A stretch of 64,000 bases of DNA from the NCBI RefSeq assembly GCF_030295385.1, contig NZ_AP027079.1, forward strand, positions 2,852,001 to 2,916,000. The letters are read 5' to 3'. Below the pieces are notes generated by a model. The model worked only from the letters and a program-made list of their open reading frames with translations, did no database searches and was not told the DNA's origin. The stretch comes from Geothrix oryzae (GTDB lineage Bacteria; Acidobacteriota; Holophagae; Holophagales; Holophagaceae). Shown here piece by piece: positions 7,375-19,141 of the stretch. The position numbers were made by a program, and so were the translations under genes. Position 1 is the stretch's first letter. Each line of letters opens with the position of its first letter.

Positions 7375-9351
7375 ATGAACCCCCCTCCCTCTTACCGGCC
7401 CTCGCTCCCGCCTCCATCCACCCTGGATCAGCCCCTGCTTCGGCAAGGGGTCAAGCTCGTTCTGGATGGCGGGGCGGCCTTGGTGGCCTGGATGCTTTGC
7501 GAGCGGGTCTTCGTGGGGGCCCACCTGACGCCGCATGGGGCCTTGAAGTGGACCCTCCTGGCCCTGGCCATCAACCTCGTCTTCCAGTTGACCCGCCAGC
7601 ACTACCGCCTCATCGGCTTCCGTGACGCCGTCCGGCTGGCCATGGCCACCACGACCCTGCTGGTAATGAGTGCGTTCGTGACGATCCTGGCCCGCGAATT
7701 CCATTCAGTCTTCGATCTGGAAACGGCCATGGCCTCCGCCCTGACCACGGGCGGATTGTGGCTCACCCTCCGGGGCGCCATCCGCGCCCGCCACGAACGG
7801 GATCTCGGCATCGATCAGCTGCCTGATGGGGCCATCCCCCACCGGACCCTCATCGTCGGGGCAGGCCGGGCGGGGCTCATGATTGCCGAGGAGCTCAAGC
7901 GGCATCCTGAACTGGGGACTCGAATCGTAGGATTCATTGACGATGCCCTCGACAAGCAGGGCATCCGCATTCAGGGGACCCGGGTGCTGGGCCCGTCTCG
8001 GCTGCTTCACCAGATCATCCGGAAAGAAGAAGCCACCCAGGTGGTGCTGGCCATTCCCAGCGCCCCCGGTTCCGTGATCCGGCAGCTGACGGATGTGGTC
8101 CGCTCCGCCGGGATCGAGGTCAAGACCACGCCGGGACTCTTCAACCTGCTCGGGTCGCGGGCTTGGAAACCCGAATTGCAGGATGTCTCCATCGAGGACC
8201 TTCTGCGCCGGGAGCCCGTGGAGTTGGACCAGAGCTCCCTCAATCTCGTGCTTGAAGATGCCGTGGTGCTCATCACCGGGGGCGGTGGGTCGATCGGGGG
8301 CGAAATCGCCCGCCAGGTGGCGGCCTTCCGTCCCGCCCGAATCGTCCTGCTGGGGCGTGGAGAAAACAGCCTGTGGGAGACCGAGCGCTCGCTTCGGAGC
8401 CTCTTTCCCAACCAGGGACTCTCCCTGGAGCTTTGCGATGTCCGCAATCCGATCCGTCTCCAGCAGGTGTTCAACCGCTGGAAGCCGCAGGTGGTGTTCC
8501 ACGCCGCGGCCCACAAGCATGTGCCCTACCTGGAAGCTCATCCCGAAGAAGCCGTGGACAACAATGTCTTCGGCACCCTGAATGTGGTGAACGCCGCCTT
8601 GGCGGTGGGCACCCATACCTTCGTGAACATCTCCACGGACAAGGCCGTCAACCCCACCAATGTGCTCGGGGCAACCAAGCGGATCGCCGAATCCCTGGTA
8701 CTCCGGGCGGCCCGACGGGCTCCTGAAGGAACGCGCTATGTCAGCGTGAGGTTCGGCAATGTCCTGGGAAGCCGGGGGAGTGTCATTCCCATCTTCAAAG
8801 AACAGATCCGCGTGGGTGGACCCATCACCGTGACCCACCCGGACATGACCCGCTACTTCATGACCATCCCCGAAGCCAGCCAGCTGGTGCTTCAGGCAGG
8901 CATCCTGGGCGACACCGCCAAGGTCTATGTCCTGGACATGGGCGACCCCGTCAAGATCGTCGATCTGGCCACAGACATGGCGCGCCTTTCCGGATTGCTG
9001 CCCGGACAGGACATCGAGGTGCAGTTCAGCGGCATCCGACCCGGCGAGAAGCTGTTCGAAGAACTCTTCACGCAGCAGGAGGAATCCCGCACGGGGGTCC
9101 ATCCCAAGGTCTTCAATGCCAATCCGGAAGAGCTGGATGACGACCTACTGGAAGAAGGGGCGGCGGCCCTGCGTCTTTCAATCATGGAGGGAGAGGGTAG
9201 GCGCCAGGCCCAGATTCTCCGCTGGCTCCAACAGCTTGTGCCAACCTATGCCCCCTCGCCCAGTGGCCTGGGACGCTATTCGGAAGAGGCCCGCGACCGC
9301 CGCAGTTCAGGCGCCCATGCCATCTATGTGCCCAAGGCCCAGCAGGCCTAA
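7375..9351 (+). CDS. Membrane-anchored nucleoside-diphosphate-sugar 4,6-dehydratase (WbpM/CapD/FlaA1-like)
   Basis: Likely converts UDP-GlcNAc to the UDP-4-keto-6-deoxy sugar, the precursor of sugars such as QuiNAc, FucNAc or bacillosamine. The 658 residues are the long form. There are four N-terminal membrane segments (about 25-130), then a first Rossmann domain with TLIVGAGRAGLMIAEEL. The catalytic SDR domain follows, with VLITGGGGSIGGEIARQ near 298 and the active-site segment NISTDKAVNPTNVLGATKR, in which the usual Tyr is replaced as in the WbpM group. In pseudomonad O-antigen loci this enzyme works with a WbpL initiating transferase, and one is found here at 11862. The product sugar cannot be told without the following aminotransferase or reductase. 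Confidence 0.9.
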   Translation: MNPPPSYRPSLPPPSTLDQPLLRQGVKLVLDGGAALVAWMLCERVFVGAHLTPHGALKWTLLALAINLVFQLTRQHYRLIGFRDAVRLAMATTTLLVMSAFVTILAREFHSVFDLETAMASALTTGGLWLTLRGAIRARHERDLGIDQLPDGAIPHRTLIVGAGRAGLMIAEELKRHPELGTRIVGFIDDALDKQGIRIQGTRVLGPSRLLHQIIRKEEATQVVLAIPSAPGSVIRQLTDVVRSAGIEVKTTPGLFNLLGSRAWKPELQDVSIEDLLRREPVELDQSSLNLVLEDAVVLITGGGGSIGGEIARQVAAFRPARIVLLGRGENSLWETERSLRSLFPNQGLSLELCDVRNPIRLQQVFNRWKPQVVFHAAAHKHVPYLEAHPEEAVDNNVFGTLNVVNAALAVGTHTFVNISTDKAVNPTNVLGATKRIAESLVLRAARRAPEGTRYVSVRFGNVLGSRGSVIPIFKEQIRVGGPITVTHPDMTRYFMTIPEASQLVLQAGILGDTAKVYVLDMGDPVKIVDLATDMARLSGLLPGQDIEVQFSGIRPGEKLFEELFTQQEESRTGVHPKVFNANPEELDDDLLEEGAAALRLSIMEGEGRRQAQILRWLQQLVPTYAPSPSGLGRYSEEARDRRSSGAHAIYVPKAQQA

Positions 9352-9548
9352 AGCGCCTGAAGGCTCAGCGTGTTATGCTGATCCTGCCGATTTCCACCCG
9401 CTCCCCTTCGGCGGCGACCTCTGCAGGAAGCCCACCTCCCCTCCTGATTCAGGATTTGGCGGACGGGTTTCATGGAGCGATCGCGGGAGACCCGGACGCT
9501 GAGCCGGGCTCAGGGGAGCCCATTGGGCCCGAGGGCCCAGGAGCTTGC

Positions 9549-11729
<2,181 letters not shown>

Positions 11730-11745
11730 ACTAATTTCTCATCAA

Positions 11746-11783
11746 GCACAAAAGGAACCCACAGCCCAGGGTTCCTTTTGTGC
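11746..11783 (+). terminator. Intrinsic terminator of pnp
   Basis: A perfect 15-bp inverted repeat (GCACAAAAGGAACCC at 11746-11760 and its complement at 11769-11783) with an eight-base loop, lying 16 bases after the pnp stop. A T-run lies inside the 3' arm, and the A-rich 5' arm could let it act in both directions. Confidence 0.85.
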
Positions 11784-11861
11784 TCATGATTGACCTTTCG
11801 CCTTAATCCAATCAACAACCACGATGGTTTTCCTTCAACATTTCCCGGAAGATCCATATTA

Positions 11862-12860
11862 ATGCCTCGATTGCTCCTCCCGCTCATTTCCATGTTCGCA
11901 ACCATGGCTGCAAGCCTCCTGCTTCTCCGGAAAGCCGTCAGCTGGGGATTCATCGACCAGCCGGATCCCCGAAAGGTGCACGCCATGCCCACCCCGCGAA
12001 CAGGGGGTTTGGCCATGGTGCTAGGAGGGGCGCTGGTGTTTTTCCTGCTTTCAGCGTTCGGGAGAATTCCCTCCCCGGGTCTACCTTGGCAGACCTGGGT
12101 GGCGGGTCTGAGCTTCATTGCGGTTGGGACAATGGATGATCGATATAGTTTTCATCCACGACAGAAATTCCTGGTACTCCTTTCGATCTCAGCCATGGCT
12201 GCCTGGCCCTGGGTACTGACCCTGAAGGCCACCAATCCGTCATGGCTTCCCCAGACCTTGGTGGGGTCGCCTCTTTTCCTTGTTCCTGTGGCTCTTTCGA
12301 TCACCTTCTGGTTCATGGCAGTCCCCAATGCTGTGAACATCGAAGACGCCATCAATGGTTACATGGGAGGATTCACATTCATCCTGTTGTTTGCCCTCTA
12401 CCTGCGTGGCGTGGACACCCGGATCGCACTGGGGGCTCTTGCTGGTTTTCTACTGCTGAATTGGCCAAAGGCCAAGCACTTCATGGGCGATGCCGGAAGC
12501 TTCGGTTGCGGATTCTTTATCGCCGAGGGCATCCTTCGTGGGGGTGGGATAGAACACCCCTTAATGACCCTGGCGTTCACTGCACCCATATCCATGGATG
12601 TCGCCATGGGATTGATCCGGCGAAAAAGGCTGGGAATGAGTTTCTTTACCGCTGATCGCGCCACCTTCCCCCATCATCTGCTTGCCCGGTTCGGCGGGTC
12701 GCATGTGAAAGCGACCTTGGTACTCTGGCTTATCAGTTCCGGATTCGTGGTCCTGTACCCCTTCCCGACAGCCCTCCTAATCATTTTCTTGGGATACGCC
12801 TTCGCACTGGTTTTCCTGAATGCGAATTCTCTGTTCCCCCAGCAATCAGCCGGAACCTGA
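11862..12860 (+). CDS. Undecaprenyl-phosphate sugar-1-phosphate transferase (WecA/WbpL-like, GT4 MraY family)
   Basis: Starts glycan assembly by moving an N-acetylhexosamine-1-phosphate (or a 6-deoxy form) from UDP onto undecaprenyl phosphate in the inner membrane. The ATG at 11862 gives 332 residues with about ten membrane helices. A longer frame from 11790 adds only a non-hydrophobic leader. Family motifs are GTMDDR (Asp pair after the third to fourth helix), the loop PNAVNIEDAINGYMGG with conserved Asn and Asp, and FMGDAGSFGCGF. A late loop (FTADRATFPHHLLARFG) has the HH motif of the WecA branch. WbpL works with WbpM in Pseudomonas; the two homologues here flank pnp. Confidence 0.88.
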   Translation: MPRLLLPLISMFATMAASLLLLRKAVSWGFIDQPDPRKVHAMPTPRTGGLAMVLGGALVFFLLSAFGRIPSPGLPWQTWVAGLSFIAVGTMDDRYSFHPRQKFLVLLSISAMAAWPWVLTLKATNPSWLPQTLVGSPLFLVPVALSITFWFMAVPNAVNIEDAINGYMGGFTFILLFALYLRGVDTRIALGALAGFLLLNWPKAKHFMGDAGSFGCGFFIAEGILRGGGIEHPLMTLAFTAPISMDVAMGLIRRKRLGMSFFTADRATFPHHLLARFGGSHVKATLVLWLISSGFVVLYPFPTALLIIFLGYAFALVFLNANSLFPQQSAGT

Positions 12861-13174
12861 CCTCATCACTATGTTTTGGCATTGCCGGAATAAAGGTCCA
12901 GATGAAGCTAGCCACAGGAAACCCTGGCAACATTTGCTCAAAGGCTCAACCTCTAGGAGGCGAGGGACCTTGACTCGCAAATCCGCGCCTAAGATCATGG
13001 ATTGATGCCTCGCTTGAGATGCTGCGGCGAATGCTCATCGCTTCAGAGATTGTGTCGGATTTGGCCCGTTTTACATATTGTTTTTTAACTTTTTCCTAAT
13101 ATTTTATTTATAGATAGTTGTGAATGATGGACCAATTCGATTATTGAAGTTTTTCGGAGCCAATGGAGTCCAAA
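12861..13174. other. Intergenic leader before the L-FucNAc module
   Basis: No credible gene. The last 110 bases are markedly AT-rich, which suggests the promoter region of the fnl genes. I see no ops/JUMPstart element. Confidence 0.5.
13085..13114 (+). promoter_or_regulatory. Possible sigma-70-type promoter for the fnl module
   Basis: A weak match: TTAACT at 13085-13090, an 18-base spacer, and TATAGA at 13109-13114 (each four of six to consensus), in the only strongly AT-rich stretch of the leader. This is pattern matching only. Confidence 0.25.
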
Positions 13175-14197
13175 ATGTTCAATCAAAAAACGCTTGTTAT
13201 CACTGGGGGGACTGGAACATTTGGTAATGCCGTTTTAGAAAGGTTTCTTGAAACGGACATTGGGGAAATTCGAATCTTCTCTCGCGATGAAAAGAAGCAG
13301 AACGATATGCGAGACCAGTTCTCCCACCCGAAATTGAAGTTTTACATCGGGGATGTCCGAGACGAGTCAAGCATCCGGGACGCCATGCGAGGCGCGGATT
13401 TCGTTTTCCACGCCGCAGCCCTGAAGCAGGTTCCGTCCTGTGAGTTCTTCCCTCTGGAAGCCCTTCGAACCAACGCAGTCGGCACGGAGAATGTCCTCAA
13501 TGCCGCAATTCAGACCAGGGTGGCCAGAGTCATCGTCCTCTCCACAGACAAGGCGGTCTACCCCATAAACGCCATGGGCATTTCCAAGGCGATGATGGAA
13601 AAGTTGGCCATCGCAAAGTCCCGGACAGCTGCTCCCGATACCACCATCTGCGTCACACGCTATGGCAATGTCATGGCCAGTCGCGGATCCGTGATTCCGC
13701 TCTTCCTGAAACAAGTCCAGGACGAGATCCAGTTGTCCGTGACCGACCCGAAGATGAGCCGGTTCATGATGACCATCGAAGATGCGGTCGATCTGGTTCT
13801 ATACGCCTTCGAACACGGTCTGCCAGGAGACACCTTCGTGCAGAAGGCGGCTTCCAGCACCATCGGAGTTCTGGCGGAAGCCATCCAGTCCCTCCTAGGC
13901 CGTCCCATGCCCCTCCGAGTGATCGGCACTCGCCACGGCGAAAAGCTGTATGAAACCCTCCTCACACGGGAGGAGAAAACCATCGCCGAGGACCTGGGAG
14001 GCTACTATCGGGTTCCCGCGGATAATCGGGATTTGAACTACGGAAAGTATTTCACTGAGGGTGAAGAAGAGTTGAGCGAGCAGACCGACTACAATTCCCA
14101 TAATGTGCCACTCTTGGATATCGAAGGCATGAAGCGCATGCTCATGCGGCTGGATTGTGTCCAGCAGGCCCTAAGAGGCGAACGGGTGCAGGTTTGA
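13175..14197 (+). CDS. fnlA: UDP-GlcNAc 4,6-dehydratase/5-epimerase (FnlA/WbjB/CapE)
   Basis: First enzyme of UDP-N-acetyl-L-fucosamine synthesis. It dehydrates UDP-GlcNAc at C4/C6 and epimerises C5. The ATG at 13175 has a GGAG site six bases upstream and begins MFNQKTLVITGGTGTFGNAV, in register with family members. An ATG at 13163 is a less likely alternative. The 340 residues are of normal length. The Rossmann glycine motif is near the N-terminus, the HAAALKQVPSCEF segment follows, and the catalytic region is STDKAVYPINAMGISKAMME. The C-terminal half has RHGEKLYETLLTREE, typical of this extended SDR group. It starts a plus-strand run fnlA-fnlB-fnlC-wbuB with short gaps. Confidence 0.93.
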   Translation: MFNQKTLVITGGTGTFGNAVLERFLETDIGEIRIFSRDEKKQNDMRDQFSHPKLKFYIGDVRDESSIRDAMRGADFVFHAAALKQVPSCEFFPLEALRTNAVGTENVLNAAIQTRVARVIVLSTDKAVYPINAMGISKAMMEKLAIAKSRTAAPDTTICVTRYGNVMASRGSVIPLFLKQVQDEIQLSVTDPKMSRFMMTIEDAVDLVLYAFEHGLPGDTFVQKAASSTIGVLAEAIQSLLGRPMPLRVIGTRHGEKLYETLLTREEKTIAEDLGGYYRVPADNRDLNYGKYFTEGEEELSEQTDYNSHNVPLLDIEGMKRMLMRLDCVQQALRGERVQV

Positions 14198-14207
14198 GGG
14201 CACCACG

Positions 14208-15323
14208 ATGAAGAAAACCGTCCTGGTGACTGGCGCAAATGGATTCGTGGGTAGCAACCTATGCGCGGCCCTCAAATACCGGAAGGATGTGAACCTTCTG
14301 ACCTACGATGTAAACGACCCGCTGGATGCACTTCCTGAGCGGGTCCTAGCCGCCTCGGCCATCGTGCATCTCGCAGGAATCAACCGGCCGGAGCACCCAA
14401 AGGAGTTCTTGGCGGGAAATGTCAACCTGACTACCCAACTGGTCCAAATACTTCAAACGGCCGGGAAAAGCACCCCCCTGATCTTGTCTTCGTCCACCCA
14501 GGCAGCCCTCGCCAATCCCTACGGCGAGAGTAAGCTCGCTGCAGAGGAGGCGGTGTTCGAATACAGCCGGGCCACAGGAACTTCAGTCTTTGTCTACAGG
14601 CTGCCAAATCTCTTCGGGAAGTGGTGTCGCCCCAATTACAACAGCGTCGTTGCCACCTTCTGCCACAATATCGCCCACAAGCTCCCCATCCAGATCAACA
14701 ATCCGGATGCCCCCCTCGACTTAGTCTACATCGACGACCTCATAGACGCGTTCTGTCAAGCCCTGGAAGGAAGGGCAGTGATGAACGGACCGTTCTGCAC
14801 TGTTCCTGTGGTTTACAAGACCACAGTGGGAAACTTGGCTGATCGAATCCGGGCATTCGCCTCCAGCCGGGACGACCTGTCTATTCCACCGATGGACGAC
14901 CCTTTCACTCGCAAGCTCTACAGCACCTACTTGAGCGCCTTACCCACGGACCAATTCAGCTACCCCATCAAAATGCACCGTGATTCCCGAGGTTCCTTCA
15001 CGGAATTTCTGAAAACCCCGGACCGAGGTCAAGTATCCGTCAACATCTCGCACCCCGGAATCACTAAGGGCAACCACTGGCACCACACGAAGAACGAGAA
15101 GTTCCTTGTGGTAAGCGGGACAGGAGTCATCCGTTTTCGAAAACTCGGGACTCAAGAAGTGATCGAGTACCGGGTCAGCGGTGAAAAACTGGAGGTGGTC
15201 GACATCCCCCCTGGTTACACCCACAACATCACCAATATCGGTGAATGTGACATGGTCACCATCATGTGGGTGAATGAACCTTTCGACAGGGACCGCCCAG
15301 ATACTTGGATCGAAGAAGTATGA
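14208..15323 (+). CDS. fnlB: UDP-2-acetamido-2,6-dideoxy-beta-L-talose synthase, SDR-cupin reductase (FnlB/WbjC/CapF)
   Basis: Second step to UDP-L-FucNAc: epimerisation at C3 and reduction of the 4-keto group to the L-talo sugar. The 371 residues have the two-domain layout known from CapF. The N-terminal NAD(P)-binding SDR domain (VLVTGANGFVGSNLCAAL, then YGESKLAAEEAVFEY as the Tyr-Lys active site) spans about 1-245. A C-terminal cupin of about 110 residues has metal-site segments GNHWHHTKNEKFLVV and PPGYTHNITN. A GAGGG ribosome site precedes the ATG, 11 bases after fnlA. The start and order match the fnlABC/capEFG arrangement. Confidence 0.93.
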   Translation: MKKTVLVTGANGFVGSNLCAALKYRKDVNLLTYDVNDPLDALPERVLAASAIVHLAGINRPEHPKEFLAGNVNLTTQLVQILQTAGKSTPLILSSSTQAALANPYGESKLAAEEAVFEYSRATGTSVFVYRLPNLFGKWCRPNYNSVVATFCHNIAHKLPIQINNPDAPLDLVYIDDLIDAFCQALEGRAVMNGPFCTVPVVYKTTVGNLADRIRAFASSRDDLSIPPMDDPFTRKLYSTYLSALPTDQFSYPIKMHRDSRGSFTEFLKTPDRGQVSVNISHPGITKGNHWHHTKNEKFLVVSGTGVIRFRKLGTQEVIEYRVSGEKLEVVDIPPGYTHNITNIGECDMVTIMWVNEPFDRDRPDTWIEEV

Positions 15324-15372
15324 TGTGCTGTTTCCGTCGGAGGCCTACTGCCAGGGCAATGCGGAGTGAAAC

Positions 15373-16500
15373 ATGAAGAAGCTGAGGGTTGCCACCGTCG
15401 TCGGGACTCGGCCTGAAATCATCAGGCTGTCCCGAGTGATGTCCAGGCTGGACCAAGACATGGATCACCTCCTGATCCACACGGGGCAGAACTACGACTA
15501 CGAACTCAACGAGATCTTCTTCAATGACCTCGAGATCCGCAAGCCCGACCACTTTCTGGGTGCCGCGGGAGCCACAGCCGCGGAAACCATCGGCCAGATG
15601 ATCGTGAAGGTGGACCAGTTGCTGGCAGAGGACAAAATCGATGCCCTTCTCCTGCTGGGCGACACCAATAGTTGCCTGGCCGCCATCCCTGCGAAACGCC
15701 GCCACATTCCCATCTTCCACATGGAGGCCGGAAACCGCTGTTTCGACCAGCGTGTTCCAGAGGAAACAAATCGAAAAATCGTCGATCACATCAGCGACAT
15801 CAACTTAACCTATTCCGATATCGCCAGGGAATACCTTCTCCGCGAAGGTCTGCCACCCGACCGGGTGATCAAGACTGGTTCACCCATGTACGAAGTGCTC
15901 AACCATTACAGGCCGAAGATCATGTCGTCAGACATCCTTGATCGCCTTGGGTTATCGCGGCACGACTACTTCCTGGTGAGTAGCCATCGAGAAGAGAACA
16001 TTGAGCCCGAGGATCATTTCAGGAAGCTGGTCACCATCCTTAATAACCTGGCCGAAACCATAGGAAAGCGGGTGATTGTCTCCACCCATCCACGCACTCG
16101 CAAGCGCCTGGACACCCTTGGGATAACCTTTCATCCCGGCGTTGAGTTGCTGAAGCCACTTGGTTTTACGGATTATGTCCGCCTTCAGGTCGATGCCCAC
16201 ACCACCCTTTCCGACAGCGGAACCATCACCGAGGAATCCTCCATCCTGAACTTCCCGGCCCTCAACCTGCGGGAAACCCATGAACGGCCGGAAGGCATGG
16301 AGGAAGCCAGTGTCATGATGACCGGCCTAGAATGGGAACGAGTCCACCAGGGTCTGGCCATCCTGGCTCATCAAGGACGAGGCGAGGTACGAACTCTCCG
16401 CCCTGTATCGGACTACTCCATGCCAAATGTGTCCGACAAGGTCGTCCGGATCATCCTTAGTTACACCGACTACATCAATCGCACGGTCTGGAGGAGATGA
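15373..16500 (+). CDS. fnlC: UDP-N-acetyl-L-fucosamine synthase, C2 epimerase (FnlC/WbjD/CapG)
   Basis: Third step: C2 epimerisation of the L-talo intermediate to UDP-L-FucNAc. The 375 residues belong to the non-hydrolysing UDP-GlcNAc 2-epimerase family (GT-B fold). Seen are [19 protein letters not shown] at the N-terminus, the [15 protein letters not shown] segment, [39 protein letters not shown], and [21 protein letters not shown] near 275-295. It follows fnlB by 49 bases with a GGAG site before its ATG. The ordinary MnaA/WecB epimerase is the main alternative, but its position directly after fnlA and fnlB makes FnlC the best call. Confidence 0.92.
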   Translation: MKKLRVATVVGTRPEIIRLSRVMSRLDQDMDHLLIHTGQNYDYELNEIFFNDLEIRKPDHFLGAAGATAAETIGQMIVKVDQLLAEDKIDALLLLGDTNSCLAAIPAKRRHIPIFHMEAGNRCFDQRVPEETNRKIVDHISDINLTYSDIAREYLLREGLPPDRVIKTGSPMYEVLNHYRPKIMSSDILDRLGLSRHDYFLVSSHREENIEPEDHFRKLVTILNNLAETIGKRVIVSTHPRTRKRLDTLGITFHPGVELLKPLGFTDYVRLQVDAHTTLSDSGTITEESSILNFPALNLRETHERPEGMEEASVMMTGLEWERVHQGLAILAHQGRGEVRTLRPVSDYSMPNVSDKVVRIILSYTDYINRTVWRR

Positions 16501-16506
16501 CCGGCT

Positions 16507-17730
16507 GTGCGCGTCCTGATCGTCTCTCAGTATTTCTGGCCAGAGCACTTCCGGATCAATGATCTAGCCGAGGGGTTGACCCAGCGTGGACACGAAGTGA
16601 CGGTCCTAACGGGGGCTCCGAACTATCCGGGCGGAAGAATCTTCACGGGATACGGCCTTTTCAACAGGGGCGAAACGCATCGTGGCGTAAAGATCATCCG
16701 GGTTCCCCTGATTCCCCGCGGCTCCGGGAAGGCTGCGGGGCTGGCGCTCAACTACCTATCTTTCATGCTCAGTGCAAGCATTCTCGGTCCCGTGTTGTGT
16801 CGGGAATCTTTCGACATCATCTTTGTATGTCAGCTCTCGCCGGTCACGGTAGGTGTTCCTGCCGCCTTCTTAAAATTCATTAAGAGGGTACCTATTATCT
16901 TCTGGGTACTTGATCTGTGGCCTGAATCCATCGTCGCGGCAGGTGGTATCCGCTCTCAATGGCTATACAAAAGCGTCGGAAGCCTGGTGAGACTAATCTA
17001 TAAATCGTGTAACCATATTCTTTATACATCAAAAGGATTCACGGACAGCATCCAGTCCCACGGGGTCGATCCCTCGCGGCTTTCTTACTTCCCGAATTGG
17101 GTGGAGCCGGTGGAAGGTTCAAACGCTGCCCTTCCTACAAGTTTGCCCGATGGATTCAGGATCCTTTTTGCCGGGAATGTGGGGGAAGCCCAGGACTTCG
17201 GAACCATCCTGGGAGCGGCAGAGCTTCTTCGTGAGGATCCCTCCATCCAGTGGATTATATTGGGCGAAGGCCGTCAGTGGAATTGGGTCAAGGCCCAAGT
17301 TGAATCCAGGGGCCTGTCCCGCTGTTTCCACTTGCTTGGTCGGTTCCCATCGGAGACCATGCCCGCCTTCTTCGAGCAGGCAGACGCGCTGTTGGTGACC
17401 CTGAAGCAAGATCCGACATTCGCCCGAACGGTACCCGGAAAGGTGCCTTCCTATATGTCCTGTGGCAAACCGATCTTGGGAGCTCTGGACGGTGAAGGCG
17501 CCGATCTGATCAAGGAGGCGCAGGCAGGACTCGTCGTGTCCTCTGGGGACGCCAAAGGATTGGCAAACAGCGCCTTGAGATTAAGGCAGATGAGCGCAGC
17601 TGAGAGGGCCAGAGTGGGTCAATCCGGGAAACATTACTGCGAGGCCCATTTTGATCGCGAGCACCTGTTCAACCAGTTGGTGGCTGCCATGGATCAGCTG
17701 ATGGAACCGACCAAGGCTAGAGGTGCTTGA
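16507..17730 (+). CDS. wbuB: Glycosyltransferase, GT4 (WbuB family)
   Basis: Likely transfers the L-FucNAc made by the three preceding enzymes onto the lipid-linked glycan on the inner face of the membrane. It begins with GTG at 16507, six bases after the fnlC stop, and has 407 residues. The N-terminal segment MRVLIVSQYFWPEHFRINDL and VTVLTGAPNYPGG are typical of the WbuB/WcaI group. A hydrophobic patch at about 75-130 may touch the membrane. The C-terminal GT-B domain has LLFAGN-type and LGRFPSETMPAFFEQADALLV segments. WbuB homologues follow fnlABC in several O-antigen loci. The acceptor sugar is unknown. Confidence 0.85.
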   Translation: MRVLIVSQYFWPEHFRINDLAEGLTQRGHEVTVLTGAPNYPGGRIFTGYGLFNRGETHRGVKIIRVPLIPRGSGKAAGLALNYLSFMLSASILGPVLCRESFDIIFVCQLSPVTVGVPAAFLKFIKRVPIIFWVLDLWPESIVAAGGIRSQWLYKSVGSLVRLIYKSCNHILYTSKGFTDSIQSHGVDPSRLSYFPNWVEPVEGSNAALPTSLPDGFRILFAGNVGEAQDFGTILGAAELLREDPSIQWIILGEGRQWNWVKAQVESRGLSRCFHLLGRFPSETMPAFFEQADALLVTLKQDPTFARTVPGKVPSYMSCGKPILGALDGEGADLIKEAQAGLVVSSGDAKGLANSALRLRQMSAAERARVGQSGKHYCEAHFDREHLFNQLVAAMDQLMEPTKARGA

Positions 17731-17986
17731 TGTCTCCGCCCGCCGGCCGGTGGACCTCGATCTGATGCAGGGGCGGCCGGGCTCCGAACTACATCAACCT
17801 CGCGCCATCGGTCAGGAGCCTCCCGGGGCAGTCGTGATATCCTAAGCTCAGGTTATTGAAAGCATCACACCTCCCCTACCCGAGACGGTGAAACATGGCC
17901 GAGTTTCCCTCGCGGTTGGGTCGGCAACGAAGAGGAAATTGAACCATTATTTATAACCTTCCATTACTTCTACTACGGTAACCCAA

Positions 17987-19141
17987 ATGCAGAATAAAAC
18001 TCCTAACAACAGACCATATGCCATATGTTCAAACTGCATTATGGATACAAGTGATTCAAATATTTTTTTCGATGAGCGCGGCTGGTGTGATTACTGCAAT
18101 AATTATCATAATAATATCCTCCCCAATTGGCACCCAGATGAAAGGGGAGAGCAAGAGTTACTCCCGACCATTGAAGCCATTAAAAGGGAGGGTAAGGGCC
18201 GGGATCATGATTGCCTCATCGGCATCAGCGGTGGTGTCGACAGTTCCTATGTTACTTACATTGCCAAAGAGAAATTCGGCCTTCGTCCACTAATTTTTCA
18301 TGTTGATGCTGGTTGGAACTCCCAGCAGGCAGTCAATAACATCGAGAAACTTATTGATAACCTCGGGCTCGACCTACATACAGAAGTTGTCAATTGGGAG
18401 GAAATGAAGGACCTACAGTTGGCCTTCTTCAAGGCTCAGGTTCCTCACATTGACACCCCCCAGGATCATGCATTCTTCGCGGCCATGTACAATTTCGCCG
18501 CTAAATATAAATTTAAATACATTCTTACAGGCGCTAATTACTCCAGCGAATGCGTAAGAGAACCTCTTGAATGGCACTATCACGCCTCGGATCTCCGCCA
18601 GCTTCTAGACATCCACAGCAAGTTCGGGAAACATCCCCTGAGAACTTTCCCCTTAGCTGATATTTTCAAATATAAACTCTACTATCGATTCATTAAAGGG
18701 GTCCGAGTTGTAAAGCCTCTTAACCATATCCCGTTTTATAAGGAAGCGGCGATGGATGAACTTGTGGACCGGTTCGGATGGCAAAAATATGCACATAAAC
18801 ACTATGAATCAAGATTCACCCGGTTCTATGAAGGCTACTGGTTGCCCACCAAATTCGGGTATGACAAACGCAGGGCCCATTTCTCAAGCTTGATCCTCAC
18901 CGGACAATTGAGCCGTGCGGATGCTCTTGAGAAAATCGCCCTGCCGGCCTATAGCGAAGAAACCATAGCTGAGGACTTCGAGTACATCGCTACGAAACTT
19001 GACCTCACGGTTGAAGAACTCAAGGCGATTATGGCCGGGCCGAACAAGACCTATCGGGACTACAAGAACGCCATGACTTTCATTGATCTCGGGACAAAGG
19101 TACTCAGGGCGGTAGGCGTTCAAAGGGCCATCATTCGATGA
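17987..19141 (+). CDS. N-acetyl sugar amidotransferase (WbpG/LfnA family)
   Basis: An ATP-dependent enzyme that turns the acetamido group of a sugar into an acetamidino group with ammonia delivered by a HisH/HisF-type pair. The 384 residues carry an N-terminal CxxC...CxxC zinc-like site (Cys14, Cys17, Cys34, Cys37) and the PP-loop SGGVDSS at 81-87, which adenylates the substrate. A GANYSSECVREPLEW segment is conserved in the family. LfnA of Pseudomonas aeruginosa O12 makes L-FucNAm from L-FucNAc, so the fnlABC neighbours point to that sugar. WbpG and PseA act on other sugars and remain alternatives. The gene is clearly AT-richer than pnp or rng and follows a 256-base gap in which I find no gene. 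Confidence 0.88.
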   Translation: MQNKTPNNRPYAICSNCIMDTSDSNIFFDERGWCDYCNNYHNNILPNWHPDERGEQELLPTIEAIKREGKGRDHDCLIGISGGVDSSYVTYIAKEKFGLRPLIFHVDAGWNSQQAVNNIEKLIDNLGLDLHTEVVNWEEMKDLQLAFFKAQVPHIDTPQDHAFFAAMYNFAAKYKFKYILTGANYSSECVREPLEWHYHASDLRQLLDIHSKFGKHPLRTFPLADIFKYKLYYRFIKGVRVVKPLNHIPFYKEAAMDELVDRFGWQKYAHKHYESRFTRFYEGYWLPTKFGYDKRRAHFSSLILTGQLSRADALEKIALPAYSEETIAEDFEYIATKLDLTVEELKAIMAGPNKTYRDYKNAMTFIDLGTKVLRAVGVQRAIIR